Source of the DNA: Microvirga sp. 3-52
GTDB lineage: Bacteria; Pseudomonadota; Alphaproteobacteria; Rhizobiales; Beijerinckiaceae
Assembly (NCBI RefSeq): GCF_018383585.1
Contig: NZ_JAHAMK010000002.1
Location: 171,395 to 235,394, forward strand
Direction: 5' to 3'
DNA length: 64,000 nucleotides
Shown piece by piece: positions 45,991-54,960 of the stretch. The notes beneath the pieces are model-generated. The model had not been told where the DNA came from. It saw only the letters and a program-made list of their open reading frames with translations, and did not search any database. Made by a program: the position numbers and the translations under genes. Position 1 is the stretch's first letter. Each line of letters opens with the position of its first letter.

Positions 45991-47018
45991 CACCCCCGAA
46001 TGAGACCAGCGCACCTGTGCAAGCAACCGGAACCAAGGGCGCTGATGCGGCGTCTCAAAGCCTGCAGCGCCGCCTTGCCTGGCGTTCAACCCTGCAGGCG
46101 ATCGGCATGCTGCCGGTGCTCATCATCCTCGGCGTCGTGTTCGAGCTCATGTCGGGCCGGTTCATGAGCTTCCAGAACCTCTCGATCGTGATGCAGCAGG
46201 CCTCGATCAACACCGTGCTCGCGGCCGGGATGACCTTCGTCATCCTCACCGGCGGCATCGACCTGTCCGTAGGCTCGATCCTGGCCGCTGCCGCCATGGT
46301 GGCGATCTTGGGATCCCTGATCCCTGAATGGGGCATGCTGGGCATTCCGGCCGCCCTGTTGGCGGGCCTTGGCCTCGGCCTCGTGAACGGCGCGCTCATC
46401 GCCTTTGCGAAGCTGCCACCCTTCATCGTCACTCTAGGATCGTTGACGGCCGTGCGCGGCCTCGCGCGCCTGCTCGGTGGCGACACGACCCAGTTCAATC
46501 CGCAGCTTCCCTTCGCCTTCATCGGCAATGGCACCCTGTTCGGCCTGCCCTGGCTGGTGTGGATTGCCTTCGCGGTGGTGATCATCTCCTGGTTCATCCT
46601 GCGAAGGACAGTGCTGGGCGTCCATATCTATGCGGTCGGCGGCAATCCGGATGCCGCGCGCCTCACCGGCATCAAGGTCTGGGCCGTTCTGCTGTTCGTG
46701 TATGCCTTCTCGGGACTCGCGGCAGGCCTCGGCGGCGTCATGTCGGCGGCGCGCCTCTTCGCCGCGAACGGCCTGCAACTCGGTCAGTCCTACGAACTCG
46801 ATGCCATCGCGGCCGTCATTCTGGGCGGCACGAGCTTCGTCGGCGGCATCGGGTCGATCTGGGGCACGCTGATCGGCGCTCTGATCATCGCCATTCTGAC
46901 GAACGGCCTCATTCTGGTGGGCGTCTCCGACATCTGGCAGTTCATCATCAAAGGGCTCGTGATCATCGGGGCCGTGGCGCTCGACCGCTACCGCCTCAAG
47001 GGATCGGCGCGCACCTGA
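45987..47018 (+). CDS. Sugar ABC transporter permease (RbsC type)
   Basis: 343 residues, about ten helices. CUT2 permease hallmarks: [21 protein letters not shown] and the late [20 protein letters not shown] ~25-residue hydrophilic N-terminus precedes helix 1. Coupled by overlap to the ATPase gene. Confidence 0.94.
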   Translation: MTPPNETSAPVQATGTKGADAASQSLQRRLAWRSTLQAIGMLPVLIILGVVFELMSGRFMSFQNLSIVMQQASINTVLAAGMTFVILTGGIDLSVGSILAAAAMVAILGSLIPEWGMLGIPAALLAGLGLGLVNGALIAFAKLPPFIVTLGSLTAVRGLARLLGGDTTQFNPQLPFAFIGNGTLFGLPWLVWIAFAVVIISWFILRRTVLGVHIYAVGGNPDAARLTGIKVWAVLLFVYAFSGLAAGLGGVMSAARLFAANGLQLGQSYELDAIAAVILGGTSFVGGIGSIWGTLIGALIIAILTNGLILVGVSDIWQFIIKGLVIIGAVALDRYRLKGSART

Positions 47019-47030
47019 CACGAAATACCG

Positions 47031-47047
47031 GCGCCCGGCTCGGGCGC
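47031..47047 (+). other. GC hairpin between permease and binding-protein genes
   Basis: GCGCCCG-GCT-CGGGCGC in the 118-bp gap before the binding-protein start. With no T-run it is more likely an mRNA-stabilising structure than a terminator. Confidence 0.5.
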
Positions 47048-47136
47048 TCGTATCTGCGATTGCCCGGTGGCAAGCACAAGCTCTGGGCATCGTGAGGCAA
47101 CAAGACACCTGCAATGAAGATCCTGGAGGAACCTCT

Positions 47137-48072
47137 ATGACACTGTCTCGTCTCTCTCTCGGCCTAGCCCTCGCTGCGGTTTTGGCAGCCCCGGCCTACG
47201 CCAAGGACGTCAAGAACGTCGGCATCTCTGTCGGCCTGCTCGGCAACCCGTTCTTCGTCGCCACCATCAAGGGCATCGAGGCCAAAGCGAAGGAGATCAC
47301 TCCCGGGGCCAAGATCACGTCCGTGTCGGCGGATTACGATCTGAACAAGCAGTTCACGCAGATGGACAATTTCACGGCGGCCGGAACGGAAATCGTGATG
47401 ATCAACGCGGTCGATCCCAAGGCCATCGAGCCGTCGGTCAAGCGCGCCCAGGCTGGCGGAATGGTCGTGGCCGCTTTCGACGTGGCGGCCGCAGGAGCGG
47501 ACGTGACGGTCATGACGGACAACGTCAAGGCAGGCGAGCTCGCCTGCCAGTACATCGCCGACCACCTGAAGGGTAAGGGCGACGTCCTCATCGTGAACGG
47601 TCCGCAGGTCTCGTCGATTACGGACCGCGTGAAGGGCTGCAAGAACGTCTTCTCCAAGTTCCCGGACATCAAGGTTCTTTCGGACAACCAGGACGCCAAG
47701 GGCTCCCGTGAAGGCGGCTTCGCCGTCGGCCAGAGCCTGCTGACCCGCTTCCCGAAGGTGGACGCCGTCTTCGCGATCAACGATCCGACTGCCATCGGCA
47801 TCAACCTGGCTGCCAAGCAGCTCAACCGGAACGAGTTCATCATCACGGCGGTCGACGGCGCTCCGGACATCGAGACCGAGCTGAAGTCCGGCAACTCCCT
47901 GATCAAGGCCTCGGCCTCCCAGGATCCGTACGTCATGGCCGCTCAGTCCTATGAGCTCGCCGTCGGGATCGTGAACGGCAAGAAGCCAGAGAAGAACGTG
48001 ATCCTGCTCGAGCCGAAGCTGATCACGGCCGACAACATCAAGGACTACAAGGGCTGGCAGGCCGTCCGCTGA
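47137..48072 (+). CDS. Sugar ABC transporter substrate-binding protein (RbsB type)
   Basis: 311 residues from ATG 47137 with CTGGAGGA upstream. Signal peptide M-T-L-S-R-L-S-L-G-L-A-L-A-A-V-L-A-A-P-A-Y-A. Type I periplasmic fold: G-L-L-G-N-P-F-F-V-A-T-I-K-G, N-A-V-D-P-K-A-I, F-D-V-A-A-A-G, I-N-D-P-T-A-I-G and T-A-V-D-G-A-P-D. The Q-V-S-S-I-T-D-R-V-K-G-C segment is usual for pentose-type binders. A strong terminator follows it. Confidence 0.92.
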   Translation: MTLSRLSLGLALAAVLAAPAYAKDVKNVGISVGLLGNPFFVATIKGIEAKAKEITPGAKITSVSADYDLNKQFTQMDNFTAAGTEIVMINAVDPKAIEPSVKRAQAGGMVVAAFDVAAAGADVTVMTDNVKAGELACQYIADHLKGKGDVLIVNGPQVSSITDRVKGCKNVFSKFPDIKVLSDNQDAKGSREGGFAVGQSLLTRFPKVDAVFAINDPTAIGINLAAKQLNRNEFIITAVDGAPDIETELKSGNSLIKASASQDPYVMAAQSYELAVGIVNGKKPEKNVILLEPKLITADNIKDYKGWQAVR

Positions 48073-48087
48073 TTTCGTTTGACTTCC

Positions 48088-48121
48088 GGCGGCCATGGCG
48101 CGAGCTGTGGCCGCCTTTTTT
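48088..48121 (+). terminator. Strong terminator after the sugar-binding protein gene
   Basis: GGCGGCCA / TGGCCGCC stem with a 12-nt loop followed by TTTTTT, 16 bp past the stop codon. It should limit read-through from the transporter into araD-like and downstream genes. Confidence 0.85.
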
Positions 48122-48150
48122 CCATGCATGTGCCACCAGGAGGCGCCTCG

Positions 48151-48846
48151 ATGTTGAAGCTGCTGCGCGAGCAGGTTCTGGAAGCCAATCTGGAAGTGGT
48201 GCGCCGCGGGCTCGTGCTTTACACCTTCGGCAACGTGAGCGGCATCAGCCGCGAGGACAATCTCGTCGTCATCAAGCCGAGCGGCGTGCCTTATGAACGC
48301 ATGAAGGCCGACGACCTCGTGATCACGGATCTCGACGGCAAGATCGTCTGGGGCGAACTGCGCCCCTCCTCCGATCTCGACACCCATATCCACCTGTACA
48401 AGTCCTTCCCGGAGATCGGCGGCGTGGTGCACACGCACTCCGAACACGCCACCGCCTGGGCCCAGGCCTGTCGTTCGATCCCAGCCTTGGGCACCACCCA
48501 TGCCGACTATTTCTACGGCCCGGTCCCGATCACCCGCGAGCTGACCGCCGACGAGATCAAGAACGATTACGTTCGCGCGACAGGCGTCGCCATCACGGAC
48601 GCCTTCGGCAACCGCGATCCGATGGAGGTGCCGGCGGCCCTGGTCGCCGGGCACGGCCCCTTCGCCTGGGGCAGGACGCCGGACGACGCCGTTCACAATG
48701 CCGTTGTGCTCGAAGCGGTGGCCCGCATGGCGATGTACACGTTTTCGCTGCAGCCGAACGCGCAGGGCGTGTCTCAGGCGCTTCTCGACCGGCACTATTT
48801 CCGCAAGCATGGCGCGACCGCGACCTATGGCCAGGCCGAGAAATAA
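48151..48846 (+). CDS. araD: L-ribulose-5-phosphate 4-epimerase (AraD/UlaF/SgbE type)
   Basis: 231 residues from ATG 48151 with CCAGGAGG upstream, the exact size of E. coli AraD. Class II aldolase/epimerase fold: G-N-V-S-G-I, K-P-S-G-V, H-T-H-S-E-H-A-T-A-W (zinc histidines), H-A-D-Y-F-Y-G, and G-H-G-P-F-A-W-G. It converts L-ribulose 5-phosphate to D-xylulose 5-phosphate. Followed by the ribulokinase gene after 48 bp. Confidence 0.9.
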   Translation: MLKLLREQVLEANLEVVRRGLVLYTFGNVSGISREDNLVVIKPSGVPYERMKADDLVITDLDGKIVWGELRPSSDLDTHIHLYKSFPEIGGVVHTHSEHATAWAQACRSIPALGTTHADYFYGPVPITRELTADEIKNDYVRATGVAITDAFGNRDPMEVPAALVAGHGPFAWGRTPDDAVHNAVVLEAVARMAMYTFSLQPNAQGVSQALLDRHYFRKHGATATYGQAEK

Positions 48847-48894
48847 GGCCCTGGCCCTCTTTCAACCGCATATGCCCCTTTTTGGGAGACACAG

Positions 48895-50496
48895 ATGGCC
48901 GTTGTAGCAGGTGTCGATTTTGGCACTCTGAGCGTGCGGGTCACCCTCGTCGATGATCGCAAGGGCCCGCTCGGCCTCGCCACGGCGGAGTACCCGCTTC
49001 ACCGCAGGCGTGACAATCCCGACCATGCCACCCAGGCTCATGCCGATCACATGGACGCCTTGGCGCGGGCCATGCGCGGTGCCCTGGATTCGGCAGGCGT
49101 GGAGGGCGAGGACATCGCGGCGCTCGCCATCGACACAACCGGGTCCAGCGTGGTCATGGTGGGCGAAGGCCTTGAGCCTCTCGACGAATATTACCTCTGG
49201 TGCGATCATCGGGCGAAATCCGAGGCCGAGGAGATCACCCGGCTCGCCCACCAGGAAGGTCTCGAAGCGATCCGATGGTGCGGCGGCATCTATTCGCATG
49301 AATGGGGCTTCTCCAAGCTGCTGCATTGGCTGCGCAACAACCCTGACAAGCGCGATCGGCTCGTGACGGCTCTCGAGCATTGCGACATGGTGGCCGCGAC
49401 CCTCACCGGCGTCACCGATCCGCACCGTTTGAAACGCAGCATCTGCGCCATGGGGCATAAATGGATGTGGAACCCGCGCTGGGGCGGTCTGCCCCCGCAG
49501 GAATTCCTCTCCAAGGTCGATCCGCTCTTCGACGGCATCCGTGAGAAGCTCGCAGGCGAGTACGTCACCTCCGATGTCGTCGCCGGACATCTCACCCCCT
49601 ACTGGGCGGATCGCCTCGGCCTCAAGGCCGGCATTCCGATCCCGGTCGGAGCCTTCGACGCACACTGGGATGCCATCGGCGCCGGGTGCCGGGTCGGCGA
49701 CGTGGTAAACGTGGTCGGCACATCGACCTGCATCATCGCGATGGCCGAGGACACCAGTCTGATCCAGGGCGTGTGCGGTGTCGTGCCCGGCAGCGTCGAT
49801 CCCAAGCTCGTGGGCATCGAGGCCGGGCTGTCGGCCACGGGCGACATCTTCGAGGCGATCGCGCGCCGCTCCAACACCAACGTGAAAGAACTCTCCAAAG
49901 GCTTGGAGCATTATCGCGCCGGCCAGACGGGCCTCCTGCGCCTGACCTGGGACAACGGCGACCGCACCGTTCTGGTCAAGGCGGATCTCGGCGGCATCAC
50001 GCTCGGCTGGAACCTGTTGCACACGGCACAGGACGAGCTGTTCGCCGCCATCGAAGGCACCGCATTACACACGCGGATCATTCTGGAGCGCATGGCCGAA
50101 GGGGGCGTGCCGGTCGAGCGGGTCATCAATGCGGGCGGGATCCCGCAGCACAACACGGTGCTGAATCAGGTTTACGCCAATGTGCTCGGCCGTCCGGTGC
50201 TGGTCCCCAGCGGCATCCCCACGGGCCTCGGCTCCAGCATCTTCGCGAGCCTCGCCGCCGGGTCTCATCCGGATCTAGACAGCGCGCAAGGAGCGATCTG
50301 TCTGCCCTTCCGCACCTTCGAGCCGGATCCTGCGGCGCACGCGGTTTATGAGCAGCTCTTCGCCCATTACAGGACGCTCTATTTCGGCTTCGGGGGCGTC
50401 TCTGGACCCGTCTCCCTGGATCATATATTGCGCGACCTCAAACGGATCTCGGCTCTTCCCTCGGAGCCCGTTCCGCCCGATGCTATGCCCGAATGA
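48895..50496 (+). CDS. araB: Ribulokinase (AraB type, FGGY family)
   Basis: 533 residues. Motifs: V-D-F-G-T-L-S-V-R, D-T-T-G-S-S-V, Y-Y-L-W-C-D-H-R-A-K-S-E-A, G-A-F-D-A-H-W-D-A-I-G, V-G-T-S-T-C and N-A-G-G-I-P-Q-H-N. The D-H-R-A and G-G-I-P-Q-x-N features and the length above 530 fit AraB rather than XylB. It phosphorylates L-ribulose (or D-ribulose/ribitol in relatives) upstream of AraD. No araA gene is present in this cluster. Confidence 0.9.
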   Translation: MAVVAGVDFGTLSVRVTLVDDRKGPLGLATAEYPLHRRRDNPDHATQAHADHMDALARAMRGALDSAGVEGEDIAALAIDTTGSSVVMVGEGLEPLDEYYLWCDHRAKSEAEEITRLAHQEGLEAIRWCGGIYSHEWGFSKLLHWLRNNPDKRDRLVTALEHCDMVAATLTGVTDPHRLKRSICAMGHKWMWNPRWGGLPPQEFLSKVDPLFDGIREKLAGEYVTSDVVAGHLTPYWADRLGLKAGIPIPVGAFDAHWDAIGAGCRVGDVVNVVGTSTCIIAMAEDTSLIQGVCGVVPGSVDPKLVGIEAGLSATGDIFEAIARRSNTNVKELSKGLEHYRAGQTGLLRLTWDNGDRTVLVKADLGGITLGWNLLHTAQDELFAAIEGTALHTRIILERMAEGGVPVERVINAGGIPQHNTVLNQVYANVLGRPVLVPSGIPTGLGSSIFASLAAGSHPDLDSAQGAICLPFRTFEPDPAAHAVYEQLFAHYRTLYFGFGGVSGPVSLDHILRDLKRISALPSEPVPPDAMPE

Positions 50497-50512
50497 TTTT
50501 GAGAGGCTTTTG

Positions 50513-51463
50513 ATGATCCTGGTCTGTGGTGAAGCCCTGATCGACCTCTTTATCGGAGAATCGAACCCGGCAGGCTTTCCGGCCGAAGCCGTGGCCGGCG
50601 GCTCACCCTTCAATGTCGCCATCGGAATCGGCCGTCTCGGGCGCTCCTCGGCCTTCCTGTCCACCCTATCGGACGACGTTTTCGGCACCTTCCTGGCGCA
50701 AAAGCTCGCCGAATCCGGCGTGAGCCCTGCCTATCTCAAGCGCTGCCCGAACTACACCACATTGAGCGTGGTCGCGACGAGCGCTTCGGGGCAGCCGCAG
50801 TACTCCTTCTATGCGCCAAACAGTGCCGACCGTGCCCTTACGCCGGAGGCGCTCCCGGCCCAATTGCCGGCTGATGTGACGGCCATTGCCGCCGGATCCT
50901 ACGCGCTTGGAGTGGAGCCCATCGCGAGCGCTATCGAAACCCTGCTCCGCCGCGAGGCGGGATCCCGCGTGATCTCGCTCGATCCCAACGTCCGACCGCG
51001 CGTTGTCGGCGATCTGAAGGCCTATCGCGCGCGCTTCGAGGGCCTCCTTGCCTATGCCGACGTCGTAAAGGCGAGCGACGAGGACATCGAGCTGCTCTAC
51101 GCTACCCACGATCTCGCATCGGCCGCCCGCGGCTGGCTCCGAGGGGGCCCGAAGCTCGTCATCGTCACCCGCGGCGAGAAGGGTCCGCTGGCGGCCTTTG
51201 GCGATCGGATCCTGGAGCGCCCAGCGCCCCGGATCGAGGTGGTGGATACGGTCGGCGCGGGCGACACGTTCCATGCCGGTCTTCTCTCCTGGCTCGATGC
51301 CAACAACCTGCTCTCGCCCGAAGGGATCACCGAATTGACCGAGAAGCACGTCACGGCAGCTCTCGATTTCGCGGCAGCCGCTGCTGCCATCGTCTGCACC
51401 CGCCGCGGCGCCAATCCACCCTCATGGAATGAGGTTGAGCAGTTTATGGCGGCGCGCGCCTGA
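50513..51463 (+). CDS. PfkB-family carbohydrate kinase, probable fructokinase
   Basis: 316 residues from ATG 50513, 16 bp after araB. PfkB signatures: G-G-S-P-F-N-V-A-I-G-I-G-R-L-G near residue 26 and D-T-V-G-A-G-D-T-F-H-A-G near 245 (catalytic D). The C-G-E-A-L-I-D start and P-F-N-V-A are usual for fructokinase. Placed just before the AGE-family isomerase, it would phosphorylate the fructose that enzyme makes. Confidence 0.87.
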   Translation: MILVCGEALIDLFIGESNPAGFPAEAVAGGSPFNVAIGIGRLGRSSAFLSTLSDDVFGTFLAQKLAESGVSPAYLKRCPNYTTLSVVATSASGQPQYSFYAPNSADRALTPEALPAQLPADVTAIAAGSYALGVEPIASAIETLLRREAGSRVISLDPNVRPRVVGDLKAYRARFEGLLAYADVVKASDEDIELLYATHDLASAARGWLRGGPKLVIVTRGEKGPLAAFGDRILERPAPRIEVVDTVGAGDTFHAGLLSWLDANNLLSPEGITELTEKHVTAALDFAAAAAAIVCTRRGANPPSWNEVEQFMAARA

Positions 51464-51474
51464 CCGAAGCGGAA

Positions 51475-52737
51475 ATGATCATGACAACGTCCCTTCCCGT
51501 TCTTCCTCCTCTCGGCCCGAGCTGGCGCGCAAATCGCTTTCATCGGCAATGGCTGCTGGAGCAGGCGAACAGCCTCTTCGAATTCTTCCAGAACGGCATC
51601 ATCAATCCGGCCGGCGGCTTCTTCGACCTCGATGATGCCGGACAACCCATCGAACTCACGAATGCGGTCCGGCAGATCCACAATACCACCCGCATGGTGC
51701 ATTGCTTCGCCATCGGGACCCTACTCGGCCGGCCCGGATGCGATGCTATCGTCGATCATGGCATGACCTATCTCTGGAATGCCCATCGGGACGCTCAGAA
51801 CGGCGGCTATGTCTGGTCGCTGGACAACAATGGACCGAAGGACGACACCAAGCAGGCCTATGGGCATGCCTTCGTGCTGCTCGCCGCCTCCAGCGCGAAG
51901 GTGGTGGGGCATCCTCTCGCGGACCGCCTGATCCAGGACATAACGCAGGTTCTGGAGGAGCGCTTCTGGGAGGAGCAGCACGGGGCCGTGACGGAGGAGT
52001 TCTCGCGCGACTGGCAGCCGTTGAGCCAGTATCGCGGCCAGAACTCCAACATGCACCTGACGGAATCGCTCATGGCAGCCTTCGAGGCCACGGACGACAG
52101 GGCCTATCTCGACAAGGCGGAGCGGATCGCCAGCCTGATCATCGGACGTCACGCCGCCGCTCTCGGCTACCGCGTGGCCGAGCACTTCCATGCCGATTGG
52201 AGCCTGGACAAGGAGTATCGCGGCTACGACGTCTTTCGTCCTTACGGGACTACGCCGGGCCACTGGCTCGAATGGGCGCGCCTCGTGCTTCAGCTCTGGG
52301 CCCTCGGCGGCAAGCGCCATGCCTGGATGCCGGAAGCCGCCAAAGAACTCTTCCGCCAATCCATCGAGCTTGGATGGGACAAGGATAAGGGCGGCTTCTT
52401 CTACGCTCTCGATTGGGACGACAAGCCGAGGCTGCCCCACAAACTGTGGTGGCCCTGTGCCGAAGCCATCGGCGCTGCGGCGTTCCTGGGCGATCACACC
52501 CCGAGCGATTACCACGAGCAATGGTACCGGACCCTCTGGGGCTTTGCGGATAGGTATCTGATCGACCATCGGAATGGCGGATGGCGGCCGGAGTTGACCG
52601 AAGACCTCAAGCCGGGCACGACCCTGTTCACCGGCAAGCCCGATCTTTACCATGCCCTGCAGGCCTGCCTGATCCCGCTCTTTCCCGCAGTCGGCAGCTT
52701 GACCAAGGTCATCCCGGAGAGCAGCGCTCAGGCCTGA
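51475..52737 (+). CDS. AGE-family sugar isomerase/epimerase (mannose isomerase/YihS-like)
   Basis: 420 residues, an (alpha/alpha)6 barrel of the N-acylglucosamine 2-epimerase family. Active-site landmarks: T-R-M-V-H-C-F, R-G-Q-N-S-N-M-H-L-T-E (arginine and histidine), E-H-F-H-A-D-W and P-G-H-W-L-E-W, then W-W-P-C-A-E-A. These resemble aldose-ketose isomerases that convert mannose (or glucose, sulfoquinovose) to the ketose. The fructokinase upstream (11 bp gap) supports mannose to fructose. It overlaps the convergent ribokinase by 10 bp. Confidence 0.87.
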   Translation: MIMTTSLPVLPPLGPSWRANRFHRQWLLEQANSLFEFFQNGIINPAGGFFDLDDAGQPIELTNAVRQIHNTTRMVHCFAIGTLLGRPGCDAIVDHGMTYLWNAHRDAQNGGYVWSLDNNGPKDDTKQAYGHAFVLLAASSAKVVGHPLADRLIQDITQVLEERFWEEQHGAVTEEFSRDWQPLSQYRGQNSNMHLTESLMAAFEATDDRAYLDKAERIASLIIGRHAAALGYRVAEHFHADWSLDKEYRGYDVFRPYGTTPGHWLEWARLVLQLWALGGKRHAWMPEAAKELFRQSIELGWDKDKGGFFYALDWDDKPRLPHKLWWPCAEAIGAAAFLGDHTPSDYHEQWYRTLWGFADRYLIDHRNGGWRPELTEDLKPGTTLFTGKPDLYHALQACLIPLFPAVGSLTKVIPESSAQA

Positions 52738-53663
52738 GAGAGGTGCTGGTCCAGGACCTGCCTCTTGGGCATACCGGCTTGGGCGCCCGCCGTGAGGCAG
52801 GACAGGGATGCCGCAGCACAGGCCCGCTCCATGGCCCGCCCGACCTCCAGCCCCTCGGCGATCCCGTTGGCAAGGACGCCGACGAAAGTGTCGCCTGCGC
52901 CTGTGGTGTCGACCGGCACGATCGGACGCGCCGTCGCGTGGGCCTGAGTGCCATCCGGCGCGATGGCATAGGCGCCACGCGATCCTGCCGTCACTATGCA
53001 GATGGAACCGAACGAGCTGGAAATCGCCGAACCCGCCTTGAGATAGTCCTCGCCGGCAGGCGTACCTGCGATATCGGCAACGGCGAGTGCCTCATGCTCA
53101 TTGACGACAAGAACATCGGTCACGGCCAGGAGTTCGGCCATGGCGGAACGCTCCTTTATGGGCGGCACCGGCGCGAAATTCCACACGACCTTGACGCCGG
53201 CCCGGCGTGCCCGCGCGGCGACCTCCAGGTTCTCCGCAATCGGGACCTCCATCTGAAGCACCAGAACGGCGGCCTTTGACAGGAGGCTATCGGGGAGATC
53301 GGCCGAGCGCAGCGCCATATTCGCTCCGCTGGCGACCGTGATGGCATTCTCGCCTGCCTCGTCGACGGTGATGAAGGCGCAGCCGGTGGGCTCGTCGGTT
53401 ACCCGGATTGCGCTGACATCGATCCCGTTCTCTTCAAGGTTCTTGAGGCAGGCCATTCCGAAGGGGTCGTTGCCGACAGCCCCGGCCATGGCGACCCGCA
53501 TGCGTCCGCCGTGGCTGACCCGAGCGGCTGCGACGGCTTGGTTGGATCCCTTGCCGCCAAAGAAGCTGTCGGCCCGACGCGACAGGACGGTCTCGCCCGG
53601 ACGGGCGATTCGCTGCACCCTCGCAACGAGGTCCATGTTGATGGAACCGAAGATGACGATCAT
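52728..53663 (-). CDS. rbsK: Ribokinase
   Basis: 311 residues, PfkB family: N-terminal F-G-S-I-N-M-D-L-V-A-R-V and G-G-K-G-S-N-Q-A-V-A-A-A, central M-E-V-P and N-E-H-E-A, and C-terminal D-T-T-G-A-G-D-T-F-V-G-V-L-A with the catalytic aspartate. G-K-G-x-N-Q-A is the ribokinase signature. It makes ribose 5-phosphate. Transcribed opposite to the rest of the sugar island, so it is a separate unit. Confidence 0.92.
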   Translation of the reverse strand: MIVIFGSINMDLVARVQRIARPGETVLSRRADSFFGGKGSNQAVAAARVSHGGRMRVAMAGAVGNDPFGMACLKNLEENGIDVSAIRVTDEPTGCAFITVDEAGENAITVASGANMALRSADLPDSLLSKAAVLVLQMEVPIAENLEVAARARRAGVKVVWNFAPVPPIKERSAMAELLAVTDVLVVNEHEALAVADIAGTPAGEDYLKAGSAISSSFGSICIVTAGSRGAYAIAPDGTQAHATARPIVPVDTTGAGDTFVGVLANGIAEGLEVGRAMERACAAASLSCLTAGAQAGMPKRQVLDQHLSQA

Positions 53664-54050
53664 GCCGGGCTGCCCTTTTTTGAGGCGCCCTCCTTACCAT
53701 TCGCCGACCACGATTGGCGAGGGCCTGCAGTGCGATCCCGCTCTCGGCGACACGCCATTAGAGCCATCCACAGCTATTTCTCCCCTCTCCACTACAGAGG
53801 GATTATGCCCTGGAACCAAGCAGGCTGCCTCAACATTTGACTCGCAGGTAGGCGTAGCAGCGGTAAACTGTCATCAGAATCAAAGATAGTTTGCCACTGG
53901 CAGATAGAAGAATAGGCTTTGATGGGCAGGCAGGCTGATCCTCACCTTCTGGATCGCGGAAATCCACCGCCCGCAACGACTCGCTCTCGCATCCCCCCGT
54001 TTCTTGCAAGTTCCCCCAGACGCCTCTGCGCGGCGCCTGGATAGGTCTCT
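53664..54050. other. 387-bp intergenic region between rbsK and phoH
   Basis: Divergent promoters must lie here. The GC content is lower than in the flanking genes around 53850-53920. A GGAAC at 53812-53816 with CATT 17 bp on is only a partial match to an EcfG promoter. No RNA or protein gene recognised. Confidence 0.4.
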
Positions 54051-54815
54051 GTGCGCAGTTTCAAAAACCGGAGTTGGTCATTGAGCAAGCATCATGAGAA
54101 GCAGAGACGCAAGACCCGCCGCTCCCTTGAAACAGCGGAGGTTTTCGACCTCACCGGATCCAAGTTCCAGGCCGAGCGCAGCCTCCCTCCCATCAAGCCG
54201 CTCAATGCAACGCAGGATGATTATCTCGACGCTTTGAAGAACAGTGCCCAGGTCGTGGTCCTGGGCCCCGCCGGCACGGGCAAGACCTGGATCGCAGCGA
54301 CCTACGCGGCGGATCTGTTCCGCCAGCGCCGCATCCGCAAGATCATTCTCACCCGGCCCAACGTTCCGAGCGGCCGTTCCCTCGGCTTCTTCCCAGGCAG
54401 TCTCGAGGAGAAGTTCGGCCCCTGGGCCGCACCGGTCATTGAGGCCGTCAAGGAACGGATCGGTACGGCGGCTTACGAAATCGCGGTCAAGAACGGCGAT
54501 ATCGAGATGGTGCCCTTCGAGGTGATGCGCGGGCGATCCTGGCGCGACGCCTTCATCCTCCTGGACGAAGCGCAGAATGCCACCCCGGCCGAAATGAAAA
54601 CCTTCCTCACCCGTATCGGCGAGGATTGCACGGTGGTGATCAACGGGGACGTGAGCCAGTGTGACCTGCGCGAAACTTCGGGGCTGCGAACGGTCATCCA
54701 CCTGATCAAGTCGCAGATGCTCCCCGTTCCGATCATCGAGTTCACCCTCAATGAGATTGTGCGGTCCGGTGTCTGCGAAATGTGGGTGCGGGCCTTCGAA
54801 GAGGTCCATTGCTGA
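54051..54815 (+). CDS. PhoH-like ATPase
   Basis: 254 residues from GTG 54051; TTG 54081 is an alternative. Walker A G-P-A-G-T-G-K-T (near residue 73), then R-P-N-V-P-S-G-R-S-L-G-F-F-P-G, Walker B I-L-L-D-E-A-Q-N-A-T, and N-G-D-V-S-Q-C-D-L. A short basic N-terminal tail (S-K-H-H-E-K-Q-R-R-K-T-R-R) precedes the P-loop domain and no KH domain is present, unlike the ybeZ type. Probably an RNA-related ATPase; function not established. Convergent with the cold-shock gene. Confidence 0.88.
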   Translation: MRSFKNRSWSLSKHHEKQRRKTRRSLETAEVFDLTGSKFQAERSLPPIKPLNATQDDYLDALKNSAQVVVLGPAGTGKTWIAATYAADLFRQRRIRKIILTRPNVPSGRSLGFFPGSLEEKFGPWAAPVIEAVKERIGTAAYEIAVKNGDIEMVPFEVMRGRSWRDAFILLDEAQNATPAEMKTFLTRIGEDCTVVINGDVSQCDLRETSGLRTVIHLIKSQMLPVPIIEFTLNEIVRSGVCEMWVRAFEEVHC

Positions 54816-54887
54816 AAATCGTCGGCCCCGAGGTGTCGTTTACCTTGGGGTCGATTTCCTGTCTCTCGATAGGCGTCGCCTGACGCG

Positions 54888-54935
54888 AAAAAACCGGGTC
54901 CGCCCATTCGCACTCCGTGCGGCAGGGAACCCGGC
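54888..54935 (-). terminator. Terminator after the cold-shock gene
   Basis: On the minus strand GCCGGGT...ACCCGG pairs across a ~30-nt loop region and is followed by TTTTTTCGCG, 25 bp beyond the cold-shock stop codon. Confidence 0.6.
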
Positions 54936-54960
54936 TTGATTCATGGTAAAGACTGATGTC

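Noticed and set aside
47164..48810. 548-codon minus-strand frame
   Set aside because: It overlaps the sugar-binding protein and AraD-like genes on the opposite strand, both with clear motifs and ribosome sites. It is a GC-driven shadow.
53812..53837. EcfG-type (GGAAC-N-CGTT) promoter for phoH
   Set aside because: The -35 part matches, but the -10 reads CATT and lies over 200 bp from the start codon; a chance match is likely.
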